In this document: positions 23,263 to 33,897 of the stretch, piece after piece
Layout of the letters: every line of letters starts with the position of its first letter
Numbering within the stretch: the stretch's first letter is position 1
Assembly (NCBI RefSeq): GCF_933775445.1
Contig: NC_065875.1
Location: forward strand, 13,901,001-13,965,000
Origin: Argentina anserina
Lineage: Eukaryota > Streptophyta > Magnoliopsida > Rosales > Rosaceae
Reading direction: 5' to 3'
DNA length: 64,000 nt
The notes under the pieces: model-generated
What the model saw: the letters and a program-made list of their open reading frames with translations, nothing else
The model's database searches: none
What the model was told of the DNA's origin: nothing
Translations under genes and position numbers: made by a program

Positions 23263-25234
23263 TATAGAGCGTTAATTAAAACGTCTATAATAAACCCTGT
23301 AAAACATCATCGTTAGTATAGAATAAGCAGGAATCGTTCTTTCCGGGGAATTGAATGAAACTCTAAACTTTTATTGTTGACAAATAATGGGGGGGGGGTT
23401 TGAGATTGATTATTAACTACTGAAATAAAACCTAAATTACTATTTACATGATCGACTTTTCTTTAACAAACTTAAACCAAATTTATCATTACACCACATA
23501 ATTACAAGTTCGAACCTATCATGCATTATAATTCGACCAATTACATACTTTTTAGACACCAATACAATTAGAGCCTTAGTGGATCATCTAATCATGCAAA
23601 ATTTCAATTAACATTTAGATTGACTTAGGGCCTAATCTAAATTTGCATGCAATCGAATTCAATAACACTTAGAATAGAAATCAAATAAGATTACATTTAA
23701 GCACCAAATCTTTGTTGGAGATATGTTTCATGTATGACGTCACCCACCATGGCACCATGGTTTCACAATAAAAATTTCCAGAATTTTTACTACTTTTAAT
23801 CAACACAAACCGAACCTACTTAGAGCATGATTCGATTTGTGTCAATATGGTTGATGAATCTAGCACTCAAACATATTCTTAGAGACTGCATTCAAGCACT
23901 AAATTCATATGCACATATCTGAAAAATTATCTAAAAATATGAGAAAGATGATTAGAACACAACAATAGAAATACAAACTCATTAATTATAGAAAACCATC
24001 AATTCGGCAAAGAACCAAAAATCCAATAAAACAATCTGAAAATTTCGATTCTTAATACAAAACAATAATCACACACAAACATCATACTACAATCTTCATA
24101 AACAAAGTATTGTAGAAAATCAAAAACGAACAAACCCGTGGAGATGAGTTGCGAGAATCACACGTTGTAGGAACCTTAGAGGTGTGTCTTTAATAGTGAT
24201 TTCGGTGGAGATAGAATTTGTATATGGGGGAGAATGGCTTCCTGTTTTAGTGAAGGATGTTTGAGGTAGTATTTTGGTAGAGTTTTGGCTCTTGAATGGA
24301 AATGAGAAGTGATATTTTTCTTTGTGAATGATGTGCTATTTATAGAAGAGTTTTGGCTCCTTGAATATTATAGTTTGGACTTTTTCTCTTTAATTTCTTT
24401 CACTTATTTTTGTCATTGGTGGGTGCAATCTCCTTTGATAAATTCATTCTTTTTCTCCTTTATAGGTGTCTCATTCTTTCTCTTTTGCATTATCTATTTC
24501 TATTCTCTTCCTTTTTCTTTCTCTCTTTTTCTTTCACTTATTTTTGTTATTGGTGGGTGCAATCTCCTTTGATAAATTCTTTCTTTTCTCCTTTATAGGT
24601 GTCTCTTTCTTTCTCTTTTGCATTATCTCTTTTCATTCTCTTCCTTTTTCTTTCTCTCTTTTTCTTTCACTTATTTTTGTCATTGGTGGGTGCAATCTCT
24701 TTTGATAAATTTCTTCTTTTTCTCCTTTCTAGGTATCTCATTCTTTTTTTATTTTCCTCATTTGCTTGACTTTTCCTCTATTTTTTTTCCTTCATTGTAC
24801 AATCTGAAAATAATAAAAGACAAGATGATTCATATAAAAAGATCAAGTAAGTTACTAGAATATGAGAGTAAGATTAGGAAAGTTACGGAAAAAAAGTTTA
24901 AGTTCAAGTAAGATTTTCCAAAATTGTACGTTTTCTAGTCTAAAAATGATTCCTAATGCAAATATGATTCTCAAAATATCGCCAATGCGACCAAAACGTA
25001 GAAAGATGAAGACTCTTAATCCAACTAGGTTTCCTAGTCCTACAAGGATTCCTACTCAAACTAGGACTCTAGACCAAGTTTGCGTTTTTAACTCATGTAA
25101 GCACAAAAATGCATCCAATACCGCCCAAGACTCTTATTACGACTCAATGACTCAATAGTACAACAATAAAGGCTAAGTAAAGTACAAATTGAGGTAAAAA
25201 CATGTTAAGAACGTCGCACAAAATATTTCTATCA
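23263..25234 (-). mobile_element. About 2-kb insertion in the outer LTR, probably a solo LTR
   Basis: Interrupts the right copy of the outer LTR at a point where the left copy (near 11455) is continuous, with a perfect 5-bp duplication ACGAC (23258-23262 and 25235-25239). On the minus strand it begins TGATAGAAATATTTTGTGCG and ends GCTCTATA. The length, TG start and 5-bp duplication suit a solo LTR of an Ogre/Tat-type element whose final CA has mutated. The ends TATAGA..TCTATCA are also nearly inverted, so a DNA element is not excluded. No coding capacity. Confidence 0.5.
24392..24750 (+). repeat. Tandem repeat with 133-134-bp period, pyrimidine-rich
   Basis: About 2.7 copies. The phrase CACTTATTTTTGT[C/T]ATTGGTGGGTGC starts at 24401, 24535 and 24668. 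The unit also contains CTCCTTTATAGGTGTCTC. Overlapping open frames repeat the peptide VGAISFDKF only because of the DNA repeat. Confidence 0.5.
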
Positions 25235-25403
25235 ACGACCCTCGTATAAGCCCCAAAGCGTAGCTTGGGTCTACGAGAATTGCATGACATATTTTAATTT
25301 ATGCTTGGCTTGATATTAAGCTTGGCGTGATTTTAGGACCGTTGATTCGGTTCTTCGCATGCCGGGCCTTGATTTTGGGCTTGTGGAAAAAGAGGCATCA
25401 ACA

Positions 25404-27215
25404 CCCAGGAACCCCATAACAACAAACACTACAAACACAGACAACTCTTACAATTGGAAAATTAATACCTACTAAGCAAATCAAAGAAAAAACAAACCAG
25501 AATAAGCAGATGCAGAAGTTGTCGACAAATCAACGCTACTAACCAATTGAGTGATCTATTTATATCACGGATATCATGAATAAAGGTGGAGAAGTACCCC
25601 TACTTAATTAAGTTTATATGAGGAGATTACATAATCTCAAGATCCCTCTATTGATTTTTGTTGCTCTGATAATATTATTCATATATAAGCATGAAATCAA
25701 TATCAAATGCTACAATCAAGGACTAGATATTGAATTCAGTTTACTCATTCATAGTTGGGTTTGTAAAAAATGGCAGATGTTTCAATCATGTGAAACATGT
25801 CGTTTTTGGGTTTTATGATTTTTTTGTTTGGTGAGTGACACATCTAGTAAATACCAGCAAAATAAAGTTTTGTTATTCAAGTCCAAAATATTTTTTTTAA
25901 AAGAATTAAAATCAAGCTAATAAATATGTTGGGTGTAATATAACATTGGTCTAGATTTGGGGGTATATATCTCAATCCCACATCTTTTCTTGAAGAGATT
26001 TCTCCTCATTTGAGTAGGATGCTTACTTGAATCTTTCTCGAACATACTTCTACTCACTTGAATCACCGTTGAGTTCGAAAAGACTTCTTCTCACTTAAGT
26101 GAGTAAAAGCACCATCGAGTAGATCACTCTTCACTTAAATATTCCTCATCACTTTGATCTTCCTTCAGAAGACTTCTCTTACTAAAATTACCGTTGACGA
26201 GATCTCTCCTCACTTGAATCTTTCCTCAGGGAGAGATTGATATGTCATTATATATGTCAATGCATCAAATCCATATTTCATCATGGGGTCTTTCCTGCGT
26301 GTTGGGATAACTGGTTTGCTTGAGGTTAGGAGAACAGAATACAATCGCAGAAACCAAATGGAGGAGGAAGTCTATGTTTACACCAGCTAGTACGTAGTAA
26401 AATATAGTTTGGCTGCAGATGCATCATGATCAGTTTCTTTACTTTCTTACCTTTCGCATTGATCTTGACATTGATAGTGAATCCAACTCCTTTATCAAGT
26501 AGCCGAATTGCTTATTTAGTTTGAAAGATCATCCAAGGTGGTGATTCTGCTTGACTAAAATGAACGTTTCTGTTTTCTATTGGGTTTAAATCATTTTCAA
26601 ACTCCTTGTATTAATTCCTGAATGAGGCCTCAAACGAGCATCGTTGGTTACATATTTAACCAAGCAATTTGACATGATATACATCGATATATATGAGCAC
26701 TTCTAGATATTTCATCTACATGTCATTTAGGATTTCAATTCGAAGGAAAGGTAGTTAGGATATTTCTTTCATCCATTCTTGAACCAGTTGACCTTTTCTT
26801 ATGCAACCCTTAAATGAGTCTAGATACAAACTTATTATATAGAGAGTTGGAGACTTCAAACATGTGACTTGTTTCAAGAGAAAGTTCAGATGCAAAGGCA
26901 TGTGTGGTTAATCATCGTGCCCATCACATTTTCACTGTCAAAGGCTCAAAGCAAAGCAAACTCAGATTAATTATGTCTTGCTCTCACCGCAAGGAATGAA
27001 CTAGTGAAATGCAAGAAGCTTCAGAATTAAAGTCTAAGCTAGACAATGTGAGTTGGCCGGCCATTAAAGGCAGACCACCCCATGCTATATTATGCAGATG
27101 GAAACTGTAGAAGAAGCACCAGAGAATAGATTCCAGGCATTGTTGCCTCTTTTGTCTTGTCAACAAGCACCTATTCACATATCTTTAATTTTTAGGACTC
27201 TGGCAAATCAAATCC
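25404..27215. other. Intergenic region upstream of the amine oxidase gene
   Basis: AT-rich; no gene seen. About 25990-26230 contains loose repeats of GAGATTTCTCCTCACTTGAATC type. The final few hundred bases must contain the amine oxidase promoter. A possible TATA-like TATATTATG lies near 27087 and a start codon at 27092 opens a short frame overlapping the main start, a possible upstream ORF if transcription begins before it. Confidence 0.5.
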
Positions 27216-30115
27216 ATGACTATTTTGTTTATAACTCTAGCTTTGATCCTACAATGCTGCCTCACAGCTGGTATACACCACCCCCTAGACCCTCTCAGCC
27301 CGGCTGATATCAACAAAGTAAGGCTCATAGTTCAGAAGTCTCACCTTGCAACTCTTCCTAATCTCACCTTTCATTATGTCGATATCGATGAGCCTGAGAA
27401 GGCAGATGTTCTCAGATGGCTATCTTCAAGCTCAAGTAATCCGAAAAGGCGCGCCCCTCCCCGCCGGGCACATGTGGTGGTTCGAGGCGGTGGTGATACA
27501 CACGAGCTCGTGATGGACTTAGGTACCAACATTGTCATATCGGACCACGTCCACACTGGTAATGGTGAACCTCCTTTTACCTTCAATGAGTTGTTCAAAG
27601 CTAGTAAGCTTCCTTTGACTTACCCCAAGTTCAAGAAATCAATCTCAACTAGGAGACTGAATTTGTCTGAAGTTTCTTGCATACCATTTACGATTGGTTG
27701 GTATGGGGAACATGTCACAAGGAGGGCTTTAAAAGTCGAATGCTTCTACAGAGGAGGGTCAGTTAATGTCTTCACTAGGCCAATTGAGGGTATCACCATT
27801 CTTGTAAATGTTGATTTCATGAAGATCACAATGTACACTGATAGGTTCAAAGCTCCTTTGCCTAAATCTGAAGGCACTGATTTCCAAATCCCAAAAGGGA
27901 AGTCACATTCTGATCATTGCAACAGAACAAGTAGTGGTATTTCCATGGAAGGCCACAAGGTGAAGTGGGAAAACTGGTTTTTTCATGTTGGGTTTAATGC
28001 CAGAGCAGGAATGATAATTTCAACAGCTTCAGTATTTGATGCCTTGAAGAAGAAGTACAGGAGTGTGCTGTATAGGGGGCATGTGTCTGAGACCTTTGTG
28101 CCTTATATGGATCCAACAAATGAATGGTACTTCAGGACTTTCATGGATATAGGTGAATTTGGGTTTGGGAGATCAGCTGACTCTCTTCAGCCATTGATTG
28201 ATTGTCCTGGAAATGCTGAATATGTCGATGGATTTATGGCTGGGGCTGCTGGGGAGGTGCAAAAGGTACCAAGGGCTATATGCATCTTTGAAAGGTACTC
28301 GGGAGATGTTGCAATGAGACATACTGAAATTAATGTCCCTGGAAAATTGGTAAGGTAGTGTTTGATTAATTTAGAGTGTGAAGAAACATTGAGCTTGGTA
28401 CTAGAAAAGGAAAGGTGTGATGTTGATGTAAATTGGGTGGTTTTGCAGATAAGAAGTGGGAAGCAGGAGAAAACTCTGGTGGTTAGAATGGTGGCTACTG
28501 TGGGTAACTATGACTATGTTCTTGATTGGGAATTCAAGCAAAGTGGCACCATCAAAGTTGGGGTAAGTTTCTTATTCTTTTGGTCCACTCTGATTTTTTG
28601 CTGATGATTGAGAAAAACTACGTTTTTTTTTCCTTTTGAAGTGTAACTAGATCACCATGTCAAAACCAGTTCTCTAATATATACTTGCTGAAACTATTCG
28701 ACATTTCTGTCAAAGTAGTAGAGTTAAAACTCTTGTTGCAAAATTAATTATCTCTTTAAAACTTTTTGTCAACACCTTCATTTCATTTTAAAAGAACAAT
28801 ATAATTTTTAATGGCGGCCTAGTACCTAGACTTGCTTCAAATGTCCCTAATAAAGAAGGAAAACAAGTAAGAAGATCGTTTGCAACTTACTTTGAGATAT
28901 TTTACATCTAAAATTATTGTGAGTTGGTTAACTACTAGATTTTACATCTAAAAGTATATATTGAAAAATCTCATAAAACAATGATAATTTTTCTCTTATT
29001 GAGTGATCGGTCTGATTGATCTAGTGACCTCGTGATGTGCTAACCCTAATTTCCTAAACCTTCTCTAACAAGGTGGACACTTTATAATCAGGTGGGCTTG
29101 ACCGGTGTCTTGGAGGTGAAAGCCATGTCATACACAAATGACGACCAGATAACTGAAAACGTGCACGGGACGTTAGTCTCTGAAAACACCGTTGCCGTTA
29201 ACCACGACCACTTCCTCACCTACTATCTAGACCTCGATGTTGATGGCAACGACAACTCCTTTGTCAAAGCCAAGATGAAGACGGCAAGAACTAACGACGT
29301 CAGGTCACCTAGAAAGAGTTACTGGAAGGTAGTAAGAGAAACGGCCAAAACTGAAACCGAGGCTAGGCTACGCCTCGGCTTGGAGCCAGCCGATTTGTTA
29401 ATTGTGAACCCTAATAAGAAGACTAGGCTTGGAAATGATGTAGGTTACCGGCTGGTCACCGGACAACCGGTAACATCTCTTCTGGCCGACGATGATTACC
29501 CACAAATTAGGGCTTCTTATACCAAGTATCAGGTTTGGGTGACTGCCTATAATAAGTCGGAGAGGTGGGCCGGAGGATTCTATGCTGATAGGAGCCATGG
29601 AGATGATGGCTTAGCTGTTTGGAGCAAGAGGTAACTTACTTGATTTTTAATTTTCTTACAAATGACGTGATTAATTGAAATGAACGATCCCCTACATCTG
29701 ACCTTAATTTTAGTGTACCTTTCACTTAGATTGATTATATCACTTAAGATAGGATTGCTTGTATCAGTGTCTACGTTAAGCCACCTTAGATAGGAGTGGC
29801 CAAGCAACTGAGACAGGATGCAACTTCACTAAAAGGATGTATATATCGATGATTAATAATTGAATTGGACACTAGAATGAAACATTGGAGCGTATCACAG
29901 TTGTGAATTCATGAGCTTTAATTATTGCATATTGAATATTTTCATGCATGTCCTGCAGGAATAGAGCAATTGAAAATAAAGATATAGTACTGTGGTACAC
30001 GGTGGGATTTCATCATATCCCATACCAAGAAGATTTCCCGGCCATGTCCACACTCCATGGTGGATTCGAGCTCAGCCCTGCAAACTTCTTTGAGTCCAAC
30101 CCACTACTCAAATAA
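27216..30115 (+). CDS. Primary (copper) amine oxidase, secreted type
   Basis: Oxidises primary amines such as putrescine to aldehyde, ammonia and hydrogen peroxide, usually in the apoplast or peroxisome. Four coding exons by splice signals: 27216-28349, 28449-28562, 29092-29630 and 29959-30115, giving 647 aa, normal for plant copper amine oxidases. The first ~19 residues ([13 protein letters not shown]...) look like a signal peptide, so an apoplastic enzyme is likely. The catalytic base lies in [13 protein letters not shown], the topaquinone precursor tyrosine in TVGNYDY (exon 2), two copper histidines in NHDHF (exon 3) and the third in [12 protein letters not shown] (exon 4). All key residues are present and no frame is broken. 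The neighbour ACL5-like gene also acts on polyamines, but the two are 10 kb apart and I see no sign of co-regulation. Confidence 0.5.
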
Positions 30116-30304
30116 AGTTGCTCCAAGCCTCCAGAGTCCAGACCATGCTAACATGGGCATGGGGGCATGACATCATAATTGTACATGAACTATTCATTCC
30201 CATAAAATAAAATTATGATAATTAGTCATTAGTTCTTTAACAATGTCCTAAACTCCTAATTGTAAAATGTAATTCTCCCGGTATATTTAATAGTTATAAG
30301 TATG

Positions 30305-33115
30305 TGTTGGCATAGGCTTATGCCCGCCATAATCAACGCAACTATCAGCACACTAAGGGTAATAAATAATTCAGACTCGCAATACCAGCAGTGAGTCAGC
30401 CGCACTAGCTGTGCAACGAGCCACTCCGCGGTCCAAACCGACTACGGACGCGCCCTCACGCGCATCCCAAAAAAGGCTCCAGAGAACACATTAACCAGAC
30501 TTTATCCCACATCGGAAGATGAGTGAATGATCTACCTCAACTCAACTATAAAAGGTCAAACACTTAACCTTATAAGGTAAGTAAACTAAACCACTCACTG
30601 TTACTCCGCATAAATTATTATCAACTTGACTTGAGCATTGGAGAGCTGAAGACCAAGCCGCCGTGGTTTCCACTTTGACGATTCGTGCTACTTGTGACAG
30701 GAAAGGACTGACGGTGTTCCTCAACCAATTCATCCTCATGGCCGGAGCAGCACACACGACTAACGGTATATTCCAGGTAAAGCAAGAAAGCAGGGAAACG
30801 CTGGGCGCCTTTGTCATGCGATGGCAGACGGTCGCATCCAAATGTTGGAACCTCAACAAAACACTTGCCTTAGTCGCATTCAAGGAATGACTACGGTCTG
30901 AGAATTTCATGTTCCATATCAACGTGGACCCTCGAATGCGCGACGCCACCTACGATGAAATTATGACAGAGGTGGTGCGGTACGCTCAGGCTGAATATGT
31001 CACATACGGGGAAAAGCGAACTCCGGTAGCATCGGACAAAAGCAATACGCCGCAATCATCTGTACCTACAAACACGATCCCCTTACAGTACGAGCTCTTC
31101 CCTGGTACAGAAAACCGCAACAAAGGAAGGAAAAAAGAGTGGCACCAATCAAACCGCCATGACTGGCGTAACCATGATCGGCACAGAGACCGAGATAAGA
31201 ACAGGAGACTCGGCGACGAGCGTCGCGACAACAAAGACCCTCGCCAAGTTAACGCGATGGGTCGCCGCGGTAATCACACAGCACCGAGGGAAGAAACCCT
31301 ATAAGACTTCTTCCACAAACATCAGGGGATATTGAGAAAGCCAGCGAGGCCACTACGAACCGAATGAAAATAGAAGCCACAACACGAATGATTGCAGAAC
31401 CCTCCGCACATTGAATCCAACGACGATACAGGGGTTCGGGCAGCGCATCCAAGAGCACAGCAGAATGTGGTGGCTGCAGAAGAGAACCTACGCCGCATCA
31501 ACGTAATTAAGGGTGGAGCCCCAATGACAAATATGTCCAACCGTGCAAAAAAGAGCTTCACCCGTAGCAACCACCCTAGGCAAGTGTGTGCCATCACAGG
31601 GGGCAACACCAAAAGGCAGAAGAAATGATGGAAGCAGATCACCTTCACTGAAAAAGAGGAAATCGACATCTCTCTACCCAACGACAACGCATTCCACATA
31701 GGTAAAATGATGATCGATACGAGATCCGCAGTTATTGTCCTATTTAAGGGGTGCTACGAGAAGATGGAGCGTAGTGGTAAGACGTTAGTACAAGACCACG
31801 AACCGCTGATCAGCTTCTTTGGTGACATAACACAACCTCTAGGCTCGGACTACATGACGGTACGTATTGGGACATCGCCATGCACAGTCTGCGTCGTAGC
31901 CGAGTTCATCGTAGTTGACACCTACAATTCTTACAACGGGATTATCGGTCAGCCTACTCTCAACTGAATGCGAACCTTTATTGTTGGGTACATGATGCTC
32001 ATCAAATTACCAACCCCAAATGGAACAAGACAGGTCCGGGGATCACAGTCTGTGGCGAAAGAGTGCCAAGCATGCGCAGTTAGGCGCACGCGCAACCGAC
32101 ACGAAATCTTGATGGTACATGCTGCAACAAACTTAACCAACAACGTCGTCGACGCGCGAGACGGCGAAGTAACAAAAAGTAAGAGCAAGCAAAAGGCTAC
32201 GCCTTACGAAGCCAAGACTCCAGCTAATCCCAAATCTTCCTTGAAAAACATCACACTGTTCCTGCATCACCCGGAGCGAAAGATCAAGCTCGGCGCTACT
32301 CTTAGCCCCACAGTGGAGAGGGACCTAACAAACTTCTTGGGAGAAAGCATGGAAGTATTTGCATGGTCATACGAGGATATGCATGGCATCTCGCCTGACA
32401 TCATCATGCACGAGCTACACATCAAACCTTCAGCATATCTAGTTAAACAAAATCGCCATAGCTTCGACGACGAGAAAAGCATGGCAATACACCAGGAGGT
32501 CGACAAATTGAAGGGCATGAAGTTCATTAGGGGAGGTCCAGTACCTAGAGTGGATTTCAAACTGTGTCATAGTCCGTAAAACAAACGGCAAATGGCAGAT
32601 CTGTATGGATTACAAGAACGTGAATAAGGCATGCACTAAAGATAGCTTCCCTTTACCCCGAATCGACCAATTAATCGACGCAACAGCAGGTCATGAGCTG
32701 CTAAGCATAATGGACACCTACTCTGGGTACAACCAAATATGCATGAACCCTGCCGATCAGGAAGCTACGACCTTCGTTACTGACAGGGGCCTTTATTGTT
32801 ACAATGTCATGCCCTTCGGGTTAAATAACGCAGGGGCTACATATGTGTGTTGTGTCACACAAATGTTCGATAAGCACATCGGTCGTGAGATTGAGGTACA
32901 CGTGGATGACATGTTGGCCAAGAGTGTCAAAGCCGATGACCACGTATCCAACCTCCGAACCATCTTCAACGTGCTTAAAAAATACAAGATGCGGTTGAAC
33001 CCAGAAAAGTGTTTATTCGGCTTAACAATAAGTAAATTCCTAGGCTACATCGTCAGTTAACGCGGCATAGAAGCAAACCCGGAAAAGGTACAGGCCATTT
33101 TGGACATGGCGCAGT
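30305..33115 (+). mobile_element. Truncated Ty3-type retrotransposon fragment (Tat/Athila-like)
   Basis: Begins with LTR-like sequence (TGTTGGCATAGGCTTATGCCCGCC, with TATAAAAGG near 30547) and continues directly into a gag end (about 30690-31000), a protease-like stretch (about 31700-31965) and a reverse transcriptase (32590-33060). The last has CMDYKNVNKACTKDSFPLP, VMPFGLNNAGATY and the catalytic VHVDDM in place of the usual YVDDM. Several stops and frame changes separate these blocks. It stops abruptly about 20 codons after the reverse transcriptase (near 33115), with no RNase H, integrase or right LTR, and much of gag is missing. The left LTR end was not fixed. Confidence 0.5.
32605..33060 (+). 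pseudogene. Ty3 reverse transcriptase fragment
   Basis: A 151-codon open stretch covers the palm and fingers of a Ty3-type reverse transcriptase, with the double Asp in HVDDM. The frame upstream is broken at about 32578 (stop) and downstream at 33058-33060. Reading continues past that stop for about 20 codons before homology ends. The neighbouring open stretch 31968-32579 is the protease-to-reverse-transcriptase linker. Confidence 0.5.
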
Positions 33116-33897
33116 CGGTACTTAGGTGGGGTGGCGACACTTTCATTCCCGTCTTTATGGTTGCTACTAGTGGCGTGGCATCGATTATTTTTCATTGCTG
33201 CTTAACGTCTACTTGCCTGGGTTTCTCTCTAATTTCATTGTCATGCGGTCATGCCTCATGGTCTACATTGGGATTGTTTTGCTCTTGATGTACAATAAAG
33301 CTTTAAAGTTAACAAGCAATAGAGTAATTGTCCAATGCGGTTGGTCCGGACTGAATTCTCATACCAAGTAAAATTCTCATAAGGCTCCGCTTTTAGATGG
33401 AGTTTTAACATGACAACTGCAACTTCATGTCAAAGAGGGATGGTATGTTTAACTTGTCTTGCTTCCTAGATGGTATGAAATGTGAAAGAATTATGAAGCG
33501 GAAGGAGCGTTGATTCGTTTCATATTACTTCAGATCTTCGATCAATTCCAACACAAATAATATCACTTAAAACGAATATTTAGTTCAGTTAGCAGATTAC
33601 AACTTAATATCAGCCTTAAAATTAACCAATTTCGGCATGAACTGTTTCCATATTCTAAAACAAACTCTCCATTTCATGAGTACAGCATCATTCCAACCAA
33701 GCGTGATCTTCGTCCAAGCTTACTTCCATCCGCCAAATTACATAGCGTAGCCAACCTAAAGTAGATCACAAAACACAAATTACAAAAAAGGATCAATTGG
33801 TCTGCAGGTGACTGTTAGAACTTGACAAAATTGTTGTCATCAGTTCATGTTTCCTCAACTTAACAAAGAATGTTGATCACCTTAACATGCTATGAAA
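33116..33897. other. Region downstream of RRP41, no gene seen
   Basis: Holds the end of the Ty3 fragment and then the 3' untranslated region and terminator of RRP41 (minus strand). A short open frame at 33100-33288 runs out of the retroelement and is not recognised. Confidence 0.5.

Larger units (their letters stand above)
10453..25403 (-). mobile_element. Large non-coding LTR element (LARD-like, Tat/Ogre-type priming site) with nested insertions
   Basis: Outer element with direct terminal repeats 10453-11626 and 22356-25403 (the latter interrupted). Orientation is minus. Beside the right LTR, the minus strand reads TTTGGGGACTCTACTGGGGA, close to the tRNA-Arg-type primer site of Tat/Ogre elements. 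Beside the left LTR it reads AAGGGGGCTAA, a good polypurine tract. The flanks CACAG and CCCAG fit a 5-bp target duplication with one change. Without the nested chromovirus the interior is about 5 kb and shows no gag or pol domain, only low-complexity GCTTGG-rich sequence, one exon-like segment and short open frames. This matches a large retrotransposon derivative moved in trans. Confidence 0.5.
22356..25403 (-). repeat. 5' LTR of the outer element, split by an insertion
   Basis: Direct repeat of 10453-11626, about 1.07 kb once the insertion 23263-25234 and one copy of its ACGAC duplication are removed. It keeps TG..CA ends on the minus strand. Confidence 0.5.

Noticed and set aside
24309..24911. 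Four overlapping plus-strand open frames repeating the peptide VGAISFDKF
   Set aside because: They are translations of a 133-134-bp pyrimidine-rich tandem DNA repeat; the frames shift from copy to copy and show no protein-level conservation.
25990..26230. Possible minisatellite of CTCCTCACTTGAATC words
   Set aside because: The words recur at irregular spacing and with many differences, so no unit length can be defended.
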